Made by a program: the position numbers and the translations under genes. A stretch of 64,000 bases of DNA, taken from contig NZ_LVWA01000005.1 in assembly GCF_001907195.1 (NCBI RefSeq), positions 806,001 to 870,000 of the forward strand, given 5' to 3'. Of this stretch, positions 16,403 through 26,407 are shown in pieces (the stretch's first letter is position 1; every line of letters starts with the position of its first letter). Source of the DNA: Pontibacter flavimaris. Lineage in GTDB: Bacteria; Bacteroidota; Bacteroidia; Cytophagales; Hymenobacteraceae. Below the pieces are notes generated by a model. That model did not search any database. It had not been told where the DNA came from and saw only the letters and a list, made by a program, of their open reading frames with translations.

Positions 16403-17137
16403 ATGCCTGAGCTCATCCAAAATCCGCCGCTTCTCCTGTGCCCCGTCGGCGATAATGCCGTGGCGCTGCTGTTCGGGGAAACGATCAGCGCTGACATACA
16501 TCGCCGCATTCTGGCCGTGGCGCAGGCATTGGAGCAGCAGCCTTTCGACGGGTTGGTGGAGTCAGTGCCGGCCTTTACCTCCCTCACTGTGTACTATGAC
16601 CCTTGGGTGCTGAGCCGGCAGGGAACGCTGGACGCATACAGTGAGGCGGTGCGGCTACTGGGAAACCTGGTGGAGCAGGCGCAGGAGATGCAGCCTGAAC
16701 CTGCCCGCGTGGTGGAACTGCCGGTGGTGTACGGCGGCACCTTTGGACCCGATCTGGAGGAGGTGGCGGCGCATGCCGGGCTAAGTGCGGAGGAAGTCAT
16801 CCAAATCCATAGCAACGGCTCTTACCAGGTATACATGATCGGCTTTGCGCCCGGTTTCTCCTATTTAGGTGGCATGGATGAGCGCCTTGTCGCACCCCGG
16901 AAAGCCAAACCCAGAGAAAAGGTCCCGGCGGGCAGTGTGGGTATAGCCGGGACGCAAACCGGAGTGTATTCTGTCAGCACGCCCGGCGGCTGGCAACTGA
17001 TCGGCCGCACGCCACTGCAACTCTTCAACCCAAACCGCAAAACACCGAGCCTGCTGCAGGCAGGGGATAGGGTACGTTTCGTCCCGATAACCCCGGAGGA
17101 GTTCCTGGCCATAGAGGAGGAGCAGGCATGGGGCTAA
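16403..17137 (+). CDS. pxpB: 5-Oxoprolinase subunit PxpB
   Basis: 244 residues. A KipI/PxpB (carboxyltransferase domain subdomain C/D) protein: GDNAVALLFGETIS near the start, VPAFTSLTVYYDP, and the signature MIGFAPGFSYLGGMDERL, then PRKAKPREKVPAGSVGIAGTQTGVYSVSTPGGWQLIGRTP. PxpA, PxpB and PxpC together cleave 5-oxoproline (pyroglutamate) to glutamate with ATP. The stop overlaps the pxpC start by 10 bp, indicating translational coupling. Confidence 0.92.
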   Translation: MPELIQNPPLLLCPVGDNAVALLFGETISADIHRRILAVAQALEQQPFDGLVESVPAFTSLTVYYDPWVLSRQGTLDAYSEAVRLLGNLVEQAQEMQPEPARVVELPVVYGGTFGPDLEEVAAHAGLSAEEVIQIHSNGSYQVYMIGFAPGFSYLGGMDERLVAPRKAKPREKVPAGSVGIAGTQTGVYSVSTPGGWQLIGRTPLQLFNPNRKTPSLLQAGDRVRFVPITPEEFLAIEEEQAWG

Positions 17138-18141
17138 AAATAGGAAAGCCAGGCTTGCTCACGACCGTGCAGGACCTGGGCCGCTACGGCTATCAGCGGC
17201 AGGGCGTAGTGGTAGGTGGCGCCATGGATAAAGTAGCGCTGCGCATTGCAAATTTGCTGGTGGGGAACGTAGAAGGGGCGGCAGCGCTGGAGATAAGCAT
17301 GCAGGGGCCGGAAATTCAGTTTGAGGAGGATACCGTTTTTGCCTTAGGAGGCGCCGATCTTTCGGCAAGTATAAACGGCAAGCCCGTGCGCCTGTGGCGG
17401 CCCGTGCTGGTGAAGTCCGGAAGTATACTTCGGTTCGGCAAGCCCAGGTATGGCAACTATACGTATCTGGCCGTGGCCGGAGGAATTAACGTGCCGGTAG
17501 TGATGGGAAGCCGCGCAACGTACCTGCACGCCGGTCTTGGCGGTCTGGAGGGGCGGGCTTTGCGCAGCGGCGACAGGTTACCCCTTGGGGCATCATCAGA
17601 AACAAACAGACAGATACTGAGTGCGCTGCTCCTGCGGGATAAGAAAGAAGCTGATTTTGCCGAGGTGCAGTGGAGCCCGGAACCGGAGTTGCTGCCAGGT
17701 TATGCGCCAAACCCGGTGCTGCGTGCAAGGGGCCACCTGGAGTATAACTGGTTCTCGGAGAGCAGCCGCGAGTACATCTGGCATCAAAAGTATAAACTTC
17801 TGCCCCAGTCGGATAGGATGGGCTACCGCCTGCAAGGGACCACACTGGCGCTGGACGAGGAGCGGGAGATGCTCTCCACGGCCATGAGCTTTGGCACGGT
17901 GCAGGTGCCGCCGCAGGGAAATCCCATCATACTGATGGCCGATGCGCAGACCACGGGCGGTTACCCGCGCATGATCCAAATCATCACGGCAGACCTTCCG
18001 AGGCTGGCACAGGTGCAGCCCGGAGGCCTTATCCGATTTGAGGATGTTAGCCTGGAAGAGGCGCAGCGGTTATACTACCAACAGGAAAAACGAATGCTTG
18101 CTTTGCGGCAGGCCATCCACTACAAACTCACCCACGTATGA
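17128..18141 (+). CDS. pxpC: 5-Oxoprolinase subunit PxpC
   Basis: 337 residues. A KipA/PxpC (biotin-dependent carboxyltransferase-like) protein: [66 protein letters not shown], and a C-terminal [11 protein letters not shown] plus [27 protein letters not shown]. It starts inside pxpB and its TGA overlaps the ATG of pxpA (ATGA). Order B-C-A is common for this enzyme. Confidence 0.92.
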   Translation: MGLKIGKPGLLTTVQDLGRYGYQRQGVVVGGAMDKVALRIANLLVGNVEGAAALEISMQGPEIQFEEDTVFALGGADLSASINGKPVRLWRPVLVKSGSILRFGKPRYGNYTYLAVAGGINVPVVMGSRATYLHAGLGGLEGRALRSGDRLPLGASSETNRQILSALLLRDKKEADFAEVQWSPEPELLPGYAPNPVLRARGHLEYNWFSESSREYIWHQKYKLLPQSDRMGYRLQGTTLALDEEREMLSTAMSFGTVQVPPQGNPIILMADAQTTGGYPRMIQIITADLPRLAQVQPGGLIRFEDVSLEEAQRLYYQQEKRMLALRQAIHYKLTHV

Positions 18142-18899
18142 GGCATCTTTCTGTAGACCTGAACTGCGACATGGGCGAGGGCTTCGGCGCCTGGCACATG
18201 GGCAACGACGTCGAACTGCTCCACCATGTCACTTCGGTCAATATTGCCTGCGGCTTCCATGCCGGCGACCCTTCCACCATGAAAAAGACGGTGCGGCTGG
18301 CGCTGGAGAAAGGCGTGGCCATCGGCGCGCATCCGGGCCTGCCCGATCTGGCTGGTTTTGGCAGAAGGGAGATGGCCGTGTCGGCGGAGGAAGTATACGA
18401 CATGGTGGTATACCAGGTGGGCGCCCTGATGGGGTTTGCCAGGGCGGAGGGTGCCAGGTTGCATCATGTTAAACCACACGGTGCGCTGTATAACATGGCT
18501 GCCACCAACGCTGCGCTGGCTGAGGCCATCGCCACGGCTGTTTCTAGGATAGATGCGGAACTTATACTTTACGGCCTGGCCGGAAGCGAGCTGCTGAAGG
18601 CCGGGGAGAAGTATAGCCTTAGAACCGCCAGCGAGGTGTTTGCCGACCGCACCTACCAGCCCGATGGCACGCTCACGCCCCGCCGCCAGCTCAATGCGCT
18701 CATCACCAACCAGGAAGAGGCGGTGCAGCAGGTGCTGCGGATGGTAAAGGAAGGCAAGGTGCAGCCGCAACAGGGCACGGAGCTTAGTATAAAGGCTGAT
18801 ACCATCTGCCTTCACGGCGACGGCCAGCACGCCCTGTCGTTTGCCAAACTTATTCGCGAGCGCCTCACCGCGGAGGGCATCCACTTCGCAGCTATCTAA
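18138..18899 (+). CDS. pxpA: 5-Oxoprolinase subunit PxpA (LamB/YcsF family)
   Basis: 253 residues. The family signature is clear: [70 protein letters not shown] and [10 protein letters not shown]. PxpA is the subunit thought to carry out ATP-dependent opening of 5-oxoproline together with PxpB/C. The start overlaps the pxpC stop. It is followed after 7 bp by an NRAMP-like transporter gene. Confidence 0.92.
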   Translation: MRHLSVDLNCDMGEGFGAWHMGNDVELLHHVTSVNIACGFHAGDPSTMKKTVRLALEKGVAIGAHPGLPDLAGFGRREMAVSAEEVYDMVVYQVGALMGFARAEGARLHHVKPHGALYNMAATNAALAEAIATAVSRIDAELILYGLAGSELLKAGEKYSLRTASEVFADRTYQPDGTLTPRRQLNALITNQEEAVQQVLRMVKEGKVQPQQGTELSIKADTICLHGDGQHALSFAKLIRERLTAEGIHFAAI

Positions 18900-18906
18900 G
18901 CAACGC

Positions 18907-20082
18907 ATGAAAAACAAGAACTGGAGCGTTTTGCTCGGCGCGGCCTTCCTGATGGCGACCTCTGCCGTTGGCCCCGGCTTCCTGACGCAGACCACCGTTT
19001 TCACGCAGCAACTAGCGGCCAGTTTCGGCTTCGTTATACTTATTTCCATTATCCTGGACATTGGCGTGCAGCTGAATGTGTGGCGGGTGATCGCGGTGTC
19101 GGAGCGCCGGGCGCAGGATATTGCCAACCTCGTGTTGCCTGGGTTGGGCGCGTTCATCTCCTTTCTGATCGTGCTGGGCGGACTGGCCTTTAACATCGGC
19201 AATGTGGGCGGCGCCGGGCTCGGCTTTAACGTGCTGCTGGGCATTTCCGCGGAGGCGGGTGCTATGCTGGCCGCAGCCATGGCCGTCGGGGTTTTCCTGG
19301 TGCGCGAGGCCGGTAAGGTGATGGACCGCTTTGCACAAGTCATGGGTTTGCTGATGATCCTGCTCATCGTGTACGTAGCCATTACCTCCGCACCGCCTGT
19401 CGGCGAGGCCATCACCAAGACGTTTCTGCCCGACGAGGTGGATGTGCTGGCTGTCGTGACGCTGGTGGGCGGCTACATTACCTTTGCCGGTGGCCACCGC
19501 CTGCTCGACGCCGGCGTGAAAGGCAAAGAATCGCTGCGCCAGGTAAATACCAGCGCGGTGTCGGGCATCGCGGTAGCCTCGGTCATCCGTATTTTCCTGT
19601 TCCTGGCGGCGCTGGGCGTGGTGAGCAAGGGCCTGGTGCTGGACGCGGCGAATCCGCCTGCCTCCGTTTTCCGGCTGGCAGCAGGTGAGGTGGGCTACAG
19701 GCTTTTCGGCGTGGTGATGCTCTCCGCGGCGGTTACCTCCATTGTAGGCTCGGCTTATACTTCCGTGTCCTTTGTAAAGTCCTTCAGCGGCACTATACAA
19801 AAGTATGAGAACTGGGTGATCATCGGGTTTATACTTGTCTCCACGGCTATTTTCGTCACTATCGGCCAGCCGGTGCGCCTGCTCATACTTGCCGGCGCCC
19901 TTAACGGGCTGATCCTGCCACTCACGCTCGGGCTTATACTTGTTGCCGCCTACAAACCGGCCATTGTAGGAGCCTATCGCCACCCGCCACTGCTCACCGT
20001 TTTTGGCCTGCTGGTGGTGCTGGTGATGGCTTGCCTTGGCGGTTATACTTTATGGCAGCAGCTGCCGAAGCTGCTCGAGTAG
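18907..20082 (+). CDS. NRAMP-related membrane transporter linked to 5-oxoprolinase
   Basis: 391 residues from ATG 18907 (MKNKNWSVLLGAAFLMATSAVGPGF), 7 bp after pxpA; the open frame extends into pxpA, but that part is antisense-free overlap without a start context. About 11 hydrophobic segments are present. The first helix carries SAVGPGFLTQTT where metal-transporting NRAMPs have DPGN, so the canonical metal-binding Asp/Asn are missing. The same arrangement (YcsG next to the KipI/KipA/YcsF genes) occurs in Bacillus. A role in uptake of 5-oxoproline or a related solute is an inference from gene order, and metal transport is doubtful given the altered motif. Confidence 0.8.
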   Translation: MKNKNWSVLLGAAFLMATSAVGPGFLTQTTVFTQQLAASFGFVILISIILDIGVQLNVWRVIAVSERRAQDIANLVLPGLGAFISFLIVLGGLAFNIGNVGGAGLGFNVLLGISAEAGAMLAAAMAVGVFLVREAGKVMDRFAQVMGLLMILLIVYVAITSAPPVGEAITKTFLPDEVDVLAVVTLVGGYITFAGGHRLLDAGVKGKESLRQVNTSAVSGIAVASVIRIFLFLAALGVVSKGLVLDAANPPASVFRLAAGEVGYRLFGVVMLSAAVTSIVGSAYTSVSFVKSFSGTIQKYENWVIIGFILVSTAIFVTIGQPVRLLILAGALNGLILPLTLGLILVAAYKPAIVGAYRHPPLLTVFGLLVVLVMACLGGYTLWQQLPKLLE

Positions 20083-20264
20083 TTGCTCGTTATTAGTTGC
20101 TCGTTATTGGTTGTTATTTGATGTGACCGTTCGAACGGATGGGGCTTTTCAGGAAGCGGGGGTTTTATTCGCCGTTGCTAAGCCTGCCATACTTTATACT
20201 TTAGGCTACAATGGTTCAGCACCAACAACGAACAACTATCAGCCAGCCTGACGTAAACCAAAGT

Positions 20265-21023
20265 ATGAGTAAACTGCCAGAGCATGCCGCCACTTTCCGG
20301 TTCTACGGTGTTCTAAACGACTTTCTCAGGAAGCACCGCAAAGGCAAGGCCATACGTTATACTTTCCGGGGTACGCCTGCCATCAAAGATGCGATAGAAG
20401 CCATCGGCGTGCCACACCCGGAGGTGGAGGTGTTGCTGGTAAATACAAAGCGGGTTTCCTTTTCATACTTGCTTCAGCCCGGCGATGCAGTAGAAGTATT
20501 CCCGGTGAGGGTCGGAAAGGATTGGCCGGCAGGCTATACCTTCGGGGAGCAAACCCCGCCGCCGCACCGCTTTATACTGGACGTGCACCTGGGCACGCTG
20601 GCCAAAAGCATGCGCCTGCTCGGCCTCGATACCCTCTATCAGACAGACTTTTCGGATAAGGAGATTGCAGGCATCGCCGCCGACCAGCAGCGGGTAGTAC
20701 TGACGCGCGACGTGGGGCTACTGAAGCAGAAAAGCATTATCTGGGGCTACTGGCTGCGCTCGCAGCACACCGGGGAGCAGTTGGAGGAGGTGATCCGGCG
20801 CTTTGGCCTGCAGGATAGCTTCCGCCCGTTCAAGCGCTGCCTGGCTTGCAACGTGCCGGTGCAGGAAGTGGCGAAAGACGCGGTCATTGACGAGTTACCC
20901 CCGAAAACACGGTTATACTTCCATGAGTTCTTCCGCTGCCCCTCCTGCAGGCGTGTGTACTGGAAGGGCTCCCACTACGAGCGCATGCTTCAGTTTGTCG
21001 AGAAGGTAAAGCAACGTGGCTGA
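20265..21023 (+). CDS. Mut7-C RNase domain protein with N-terminal ubiquitin-like fold
   Basis: 252 residues from ATG 20265 (MSKLPEHAATFRFYGVLNDF). Residues about 10-85 are a beta-grasp (Mut7-C ubiquitin) domain, seen as YTFRGTPAIKDAIEAIGVPHPEVEVLLVN and DAVEVFPVR. Residues about 100-250 are the Mut7-C/PIN-like nuclease domain: FILDVHLGTLAKSMRLLGLDTLY, VVLTRDVGLL, and a zinc ribbon made of CLACN and CPSCRRVYWKGSHYERM. The family is predicted to be an RNase; its partner in bacteria is unknown. It is not clearly in an operon with the transporter: 182 bp with a duplicated 14-bp AGTTGCTCGTTATT repeat (20081-20108) lie between. Confidence 0.8.
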   Translation: MSKLPEHAATFRFYGVLNDFLRKHRKGKAIRYTFRGTPAIKDAIEAIGVPHPEVEVLLVNTKRVSFSYLLQPGDAVEVFPVRVGKDWPAGYTFGEQTPPPHRFILDVHLGTLAKSMRLLGLDTLYQTDFSDKEIAGIAADQQRVVLTRDVGLLKQKSIIWGYWLRSQHTGEQLEEVIRRFGLQDSFRPFKRCLACNVPVQEVAKDAVIDELPPKTRLYFHEFFRCPSCRRVYWKGSHYERMLQFVEKVKQRG

Positions 21024-21602
21024 GGTATCGGTACACTATAACTGGCCCTGCTTGTGGCTCCAAACAGGCCGAGTTACACTGTATTCCCGTTTGCTTGCCG
21101 GCTTTTACCCTGAAATAGTAATTTGGCTACTACCTATTGCCGGTGAGCTACTGCGCTTTCCAAGGTTTCAGGCACATGCCAGCTTTGGATTCACCCAACG
21201 CTAATCCTTTGTGAAATAGTTTAAAGCTAATTTTTGAGCCCGTTTTTTTGGACTGATTGGGGCGCCGCTACTGTCCATACTATACGCATACGTTTGTGTA
21301 TTGAGATTTTCTGTATGCATGTAATTGGACTTTTCTGTTGTTGAAACATTGAGTGAGTGCTTCTTTATGCTATGTTACAAAAGGTTGTTTTTTATACTTT
21401 AAAACGAGCGAATGCACGGCCTGACCGATGAAGGGCTCAAATCGTAGCCCATTTGATATATTATGAACACACTTCCGGGAGGGTGATGGCATACTCATTC
21501 CAAGCACTAAAATCGATGTTATAGTAACAATTTACATATTCTATTATTATGGAATATAAAATTTTATATATCTTGGCCCCCTAATAACAACCTATCATAA
21601 AC
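21024..21602. other. 579-bp intergenic region upstream of the first SusC gene
   Basis: AT-rich toward the SusC start. No gene of credible size is seen. It probably holds the promoter of the SusC-SusD operon, but no good TTTG-N19..21-TAnnTTTG match was found; the nearest is TATCTTGG about 25 bp before the ATG. One TATACTT heptamer lies at about 21393. Confidence 0.5.
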
Positions 21603-24600
21603 ATGAAGAACTTTTTACGATGTATTCTGTGGGGGCTGTGTATGCTCCTGCTACATGCAGAGGGTTTTGCCCAAAGCAAAACTGTAAGTGGAACAGTAAC
21701 TTCCGCGGAGGACCAAATCACGCTCCCGGGGGTATCTGTGACCGTTAAAGGCAAACAGCGTGGCTCAGTGACAGACGCTAGAGGCCAATATACCATCAGT
21801 AATGTGGAGCCAACTGATGTGCTGATATTCTCCTTTATTGGTATGAAGCCCATTGAGCGTAAGGTGGGCAACAGCGCAACTATAGACGTGGCGCTGCAGA
21901 CAGACAACGAGACGCTTGAAGAGGTAGTGGTAACTGCACTTGGTATCAAGCAGGAGAAAAAAGCGCTAGGTTACGCGGTAACCGAGGTGAAGGGTACCAC
22001 TATTGCCCAGACGCAGCGCGAGAACTTTGTAAACGGCCTTGCCGGTCGTGTGGCTGGTGTGGATGTGAACACTACCTCTGGTATGCCGGGTGCCTCTACC
22101 TCTATCATGATCCGCGGTGTATCCTCTCTTAGCGGAAGCAACCAGCCGCTCTTCGTAGTAGACGGTTTACCAATCAGCAACAGCACATTCAACACTTCTG
22201 CTTTTGCTTCTACCGCTAACTCCGCTACCTCTCTGAACAACAGGTCAACTGACTTCACAAACCGTGCTGCTGACATCAACCCTGAGGATATCGAGAGCAT
22301 CACGATCCTGAAAGGGCCAGAGGCCTCGGCGCTTTACGGTATCGACGCAGCATCTGGTGCTGTGGTGATCACCACCAAAAGAGGCAAGTCTGGTGCGCCG
22401 CGCATCGACTATAGCAACAGCTTCAGATTAGAGCGCATCAACAAGTTTCCTGAAGTACAGCATGTTTACGACCGTGGAAATAATGGCGTAACGGATCCTT
22501 CCGATGAGGCTACCTCATACTTTGGCGGGCGCTATCCGGAAGGAACCCAATTCCACGACAACATCGATAACTTCTTCCAGAATGGCTTCACGCAGAAACA
22601 CAACCTCTCTTTAAGCGGTGGGTCTGAGAAAGCTACTTACCGTATTTCAGCAGGATACACTGACCAGGAAGGCTTTGTGCCAGGCACAGACCTGACAAAG
22701 TTTAACCTCACATCTGCGGTAACAGCAGAGATGAACAAGTATATCTCGGCTGACCTGACGTTCTCTTACACCAATACAGATAACAACTCTGCCTTCAAGG
22801 GTGCAGGTGGTCCGCTGCTGGGTTTGCTGACATGGCCAGGAACTGATGATGCCAGCGTGTACCTAACGCCAAATGGTGAGCGTAGATTCTACTCTACCGG
22901 AGATAACGAGATTGAGAACCCGTTCTTCAACGTAAACAAGAACACGATCAACAACATCAACAACCGCTACATCACTAATGCCCGATTGATGATCGAGCCA
23001 TTGGAGTGGCTGCGTTTTGTAGGTAATGCCGGTTTTGACTACTCATCTGGCAAAATAACCATGGTTCGTCACCCAGAGTCAGCTTACGGTTTCTCCCGTG
23101 GTGGTATTTTTGACCAATCGCTGGATAACAACGGAAACTTTAACCTGCAGTACTACGGTGAGGTTGACCGCTCTTTCTTCGGCAGCAAACTAAATACCAA
23201 CCTGAAAGTAGGTAGTGCGGTGTACTCGCAGGAAACTTATACGCAAGCCGTAACCGGTGAGCGCTTCCTGGCCCCTGGGCTTTTCTCTATTGAGAACACC
23301 GACAATACCACGCACCGCGGTCGTAACCGCTTATCGGAGCGCCGTCGTATCGGTGTTTTCGGTAACCTGACCTTGGATTACGACAACATTTTCTTCCTGA
23401 CGCTGACTGGCCGTAACGACTGGAGCTCTACCCTGCCGCTGGAGAACAGATCATTCTTCTACCCGTCGGTAGGTGGTAGCTTTATCTTCACTGAGCTGGA
23501 GCCTCTTCGTGGTATCAGCAATGTGTTGAGCTATGGTAAGCTGCGTGGCTCATGGGCCCAAGTAGGTAAAGACGCAAACCCTTATAGCATCCGCGCTTTC
23601 CTGGAGCCTAAGGGCACAACAGGTGGTGGATTCGGATATGGCTTTACGGGCCCAAGCCCGAACCTCCGCCCAGAGATGACGACTTCTTACGAGTTCGGTA
23701 CCGAACTGAAGTTCTTCAATAACCGAATTGGTATTGACGCGACTTACTTCAACAAACTTTCTGAGGACCAGATTGTACAGGACATGCGTCTGAGCTATGC
23801 AACAGGCTTCGTGCTGCAGGCCTTTAATGCCGGTAAGATGAGAACAGAGGGCATTGAGATGCAGTTTAATGCTACGCCAGTTGTAAGCTCTAGTTTTACC
23901 TGGGATGTGTTAGCGAACTTCACGCACCTGTGGAGCGAGTTGATATCGTTGCCAACTGGTGTAAATGAATTCTATATGTCAGACACTTGGCTGTACGGCA
24001 ACGTGCGTAACGGTTCTGTGATCAATGGTCCCCTTACTACGCTTACTGGTTTCGACTATCAGCGCAATGAGGCTGGTCAGTTGCTGATCGACCCGAACAC
24101 TGGTTACCCGCTTCGTGACCTTACTGAGTGGGTAGTGGTAGGTGACAGGCAGCCAGACTTTACTGTTGGCCTGACAAACAGCTTCGCTTACAAGAACCTG
24201 TCGCTGAGCTTCCTGCTCGATTTCAGAAAAGGTGGCGATATCTACAACGGTACAGAACACTTCCTAACGGCACGCGGTCTGAGCATGAGAACAATGGATC
24301 GTGAAAACCCGGTGGTGTACGACGGTGTGCTGAAAGACGGAAACGAGAACTCAGCCAATCCAACGCCGAACACAAAGGTGATAGACCCATCCCGTGACGC
24401 GAACTTCTGGTCTACTTCTTACGGCCTGCCAGAGGTTGACTTCATTGAGAAGGATATTAACTGGATGCGCCTTCGTGACGTGACCCTGAACTATAACTTC
24501 GACTCGAACCTGCTGAGCCGTGCCAAGTTCATCAAATCCGGTAGCGTGTTCGTTACAGCCACTGACCTGTTTATCATCACTAACTACTCTGGCCTAGACC

Positions 24601-24713
24601 CTGTAGTTAACGGTAACTCTGCGGCAGTTGGTGGTAGTGGTGGCGTTGGCTTCGACTACGGTAACTTTCCAATGCCTATCGGTGTGAACTTTGGTGTAAG
24701 ATTAGGCTTCTAA
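21603..24713 (+). CDS. SusC/RagA-type TonB-linked outer-membrane transporter
   Basis: 1036 residues. Signal peptide to about residue 23 (GFAQ), then a carboxypeptidase-like regulatory domain (KTVSGTVTSAEDQITLPGVSVTVKG, residues about 26-100), the SusC motif LEEVVVTALGIKQEKKALGYAV, the plug domain (GLAGRVAGVDVNTTSGMPGASTSIMIRG, then PLFVVDGLPI) and a long barrel ending in GVRLGF. The partner SusD gene starts 12 bp downstream. Such pairs import oligomers bound by SusD at the cell surface. The cargo cannot be told; no glycoside hydrolase, sigma or anti-sigma gene is adjacent. Almost no AAGTATA heptamers occur in the gene. Confidence 0.93.
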   Translation: MKNFLRCILWGLCMLLLHAEGFAQSKTVSGTVTSAEDQITLPGVSVTVKGKQRGSVTDARGQYTISNVEPTDVLIFSFIGMKPIERKVGNSATIDVALQTDNETLEEVVVTALGIKQEKKALGYAVTEVKGTTIAQTQRENFVNGLAGRVAGVDVNTTSGMPGASTSIMIRGVSSLSGSNQPLFVVDGLPISNSTFNTSAFASTANSATSLNNRSTDFTNRAADINPEDIESITILKGPEASALYGIDAASGAVVITTKRGKSGAPRIDYSNSFRLERINKFPEVQHVYDRGNNGVTDPSDEATSYFGGRYPEGTQFHDNIDNFFQNGFTQKHNLSLSGGSEKATYRISAGYTDQEGFVPGTDLTKFNLTSAVTAEMNKYISADLTFSYTNTDNNSAFKGAGGPLLGLLTWPGTDDASVYLTPNGERRFYSTGDNEIENPFFNVNKNTINNINNRYITNARLMIEPLEWLRFVGNAGFDYSSGKITMVRHPESAYGFSRGGIFDQSLDNNGNFNLQYYGEVDRSFFGSKLNTNLKVGSAVYSQETYTQAVTGERFLAPGLFSIENTDNTTHRGRNRLSERRRIGVFGNLTLDYDNIFFLTLTGRNDWSSTLPLENRSFFYPSVGGSFIFTELEPLRGISNVLSYGKLRGSWAQVGKDANPYSIRAFLEPKGTTGGGFGYGFTGPSPNLRPEMTTSYEFGTELKFFNNRIGIDATYFNKLSEDQIVQDMRLSYATGFVLQAFNAGKMRTEGIEMQFNATPVVSSSFTWDVLANFTHLWSELISLPTGVNEFYMSDTWLYGNVRNGSVINGPLTTLTGFDYQRNEAGQLLIDPNTGYPLRDLTEWVVVGDRQPDFTVGLTNSFAYKNLSLSFLLDFRKGGDIYNGTEHFLTARGLSMRTMDRENPVVYDGVLKDGNENSANPTPNTKVIDPSRDANFWSTSYGLPEVDFIEKDINWMRLRDVTLNYNFDSNLLSRAKFIKSGSVFVTATDLFIITNYSGLDPVVNGNSAAVGGSGGVGFDYGNFPMPIGVNFGVRLGF

Positions 24714-24725
24714 CATAGACTTATC

Positions 24726-26390
24726 ATGAGAACGAAATACAATTATTTTAAAAAGATAGTGTGTGCCTCTCTGTTTGCAGCGGGCACACTGGCTACTACG
24801 AGCTGTGACAGCTACCTTGATGTGAACACAAACCCGAACGGGCCTGACCAGGTGGTGGCACCGCAGTTTTACCTGCCAGCCATTCAGTCTGAGCTTGCCC
24901 TGGGGATTCAGTTCGATGCTCGTTACCTGGGCCGCTATATCCAGAACTGGAACTTGCGAGACGAGGATAACACATGGGACCGCCACGGTTATGTATCGGG
25001 TAGCGATGCCGCCGGCCAGTTATGGCGCTCCGTGTACTGGACCATGGGCGAGAACCTGACGGACATGATCAGCAAGGCTGAGGAAGAAGAGCGTTGGGAC
25101 TTTGTTGGTGTGGGCTACGTGCTGCGTGCGTTCGGATGGCAGTTGCTGACTGATTACCATGGAGAGATTATCGTGAAGCAGGCATTTGAGCCGGGGCGCA
25201 CGACCTTTGACTACGACTCCCAGGAGTATGTGTATGAGGAAGTGAGACGCCTTACCATGCTGGCGATCGAGAACCTGGAGCGTACGGACGGTAAAGTTGG
25301 CAGCTCTACACTGGCGCAAGGCGATCTTATCTACAACGGCGACCGTGAGAAGTGGCTGCGCTTTGCCTATGGCTTGTTGGCTGTTAACGAGAGCCGCCTG
25401 ACAAATAAGTCATCATTCAATCCTGACAAGGTGATTGAGTATGTGGACAAGGCATTGCAAAGCAACGCTGATGATGCTTCAGTTCGTTTTGAGGGCGCTG
25501 TAAGTACGGATACTAACTTCTTTGGCCCACGTCGCGGTAACCTGAACCCTTACCGCCAGTCTAAGTTTATCGTGAGCCTGCTAGACGGCACAAACCCAGC
25601 GCTGAATGATCCGGCCTTGCAGGGGGAAGACCCGGTGTTTACCAGCGAGCACCTGAAAGACCCTCGCCTTCCGGTAATGCTGGCGCCTGCTAACGACGGC
25701 AAGTACCGCGGTGTAACACCAGGGGTTGGTGTTACAGAGTATACTGTGGCTAATGAGCGTCCGCGTAACCCTTGGGCTACCGCCTCTGATGTGGTGCCAG
25801 CCACCACTCCAAACAAGTACCTGTTTGGTAACAACGCGCGTTTCCCGCTGATGACTTATGCTCAGCTGCAGTTCATTAAGGCAGAGGCAGCTTATATCAA
25901 AGGCGACCAGAGTACAGCGTTGGATGCTTACACTGAAGGTGTGAATGCGCACATGGACTTTGTGCGCACATTTGTCACAAACGATGCCTCAACAGAGATT
26001 GATGAAGTGGCTGTATTCGAAGAGCGCCGTGCTGAATATGTAGCTAGCGAGGAACTGATGCCTAAAACGGCAGCAGAACTGACGCTGCAAAAAATCATGC
26101 TGCAGAAGTACATCGCTCAGTGGGGCTGGGGCTTTATCGAGACGTGGTCTGACCTGAGAAGATACGACTATATCGCCAATCCTGACGGTACCATCGATGA
26201 TAACCCAGCAAACAATGTGTTCGCAGGGTTTGAATTGCCTAGCCCACTTTTCGGTCTGAACCAAGGTAAGCCAGCGTATCGCTTCCGCCCACGCTACAAC
26301 TCCGAGTATATGTGGAACGTGGCTTCTTTAGAGAAAATAGGTGGTATGGAGCAGGACTACCATACTGTTGAAATGTGGTTTAGCAAGTAA
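24726..26390 (+). CDS. SusD/RagB-family surface lipoprotein
   Basis: 554 residues. The lipoprotein signal (KKIVCASLFAAGTLATTSC) is followed by DSYLDVNTNPNGPDQV, the usual N-terminus of the SusD-like_2 subgroup. TPR-type helical segments and the C-terminal FIETWSDLRRYDY and RFRPRYNSEYMWN (typical R-x-x-Y-N-x-x-E) are present. It forms the lid on the preceding SusC barrel and binds the ligand at the cell surface. It is co-transcribed with SusC and with the DUF4397 gene 18 bp downstream. Confidence 0.92.
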   Translation: MRTKYNYFKKIVCASLFAAGTLATTSCDSYLDVNTNPNGPDQVVAPQFYLPAIQSELALGIQFDARYLGRYIQNWNLRDEDNTWDRHGYVSGSDAAGQLWRSVYWTMGENLTDMISKAEEEERWDFVGVGYVLRAFGWQLLTDYHGEIIVKQAFEPGRTTFDYDSQEYVYEEVRRLTMLAIENLERTDGKVGSSTLAQGDLIYNGDREKWLRFAYGLLAVNESRLTNKSSFNPDKVIEYVDKALQSNADDASVRFEGAVSTDTNFFGPRRGNLNPYRQSKFIVSLLDGTNPALNDPALQGEDPVFTSEHLKDPRLPVMLAPANDGKYRGVTPGVGVTEYTVANERPRNPWATASDVVPATTPNKYLFGNNARFPLMTYAQLQFIKAEAAYIKGDQSTALDAYTEGVNAHMDFVRTFVTNDASTEIDEVAVFEERRAEYVASEELMPKTAAELTLQKIMLQKYIAQWGWGFIETWSDLRRYDYIANPDGTIDDNPANNVFAGFELPSPLFGLNQGKPAYRFRPRYNSEYMWNVASLEKIGGMEQDYHTVEMWFSK

Positions 26391-26407
26391 TAATCAGACG
26401 TATCTAT

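Noticed and set aside
18120-19418. 432-codon minus-strand open frame
   Set aside because: Antisense to pxpA and the NRAMP-like gene; no domain and no start context.
21024-21602. Anti-sigma/ECF-sigma genes for the first SusC/SusD operon
   Set aside because: No open frame of suitable size or motif was found in the region upstream of SusC, and the SusC lacks an obvious extra N-terminal signalling domain.
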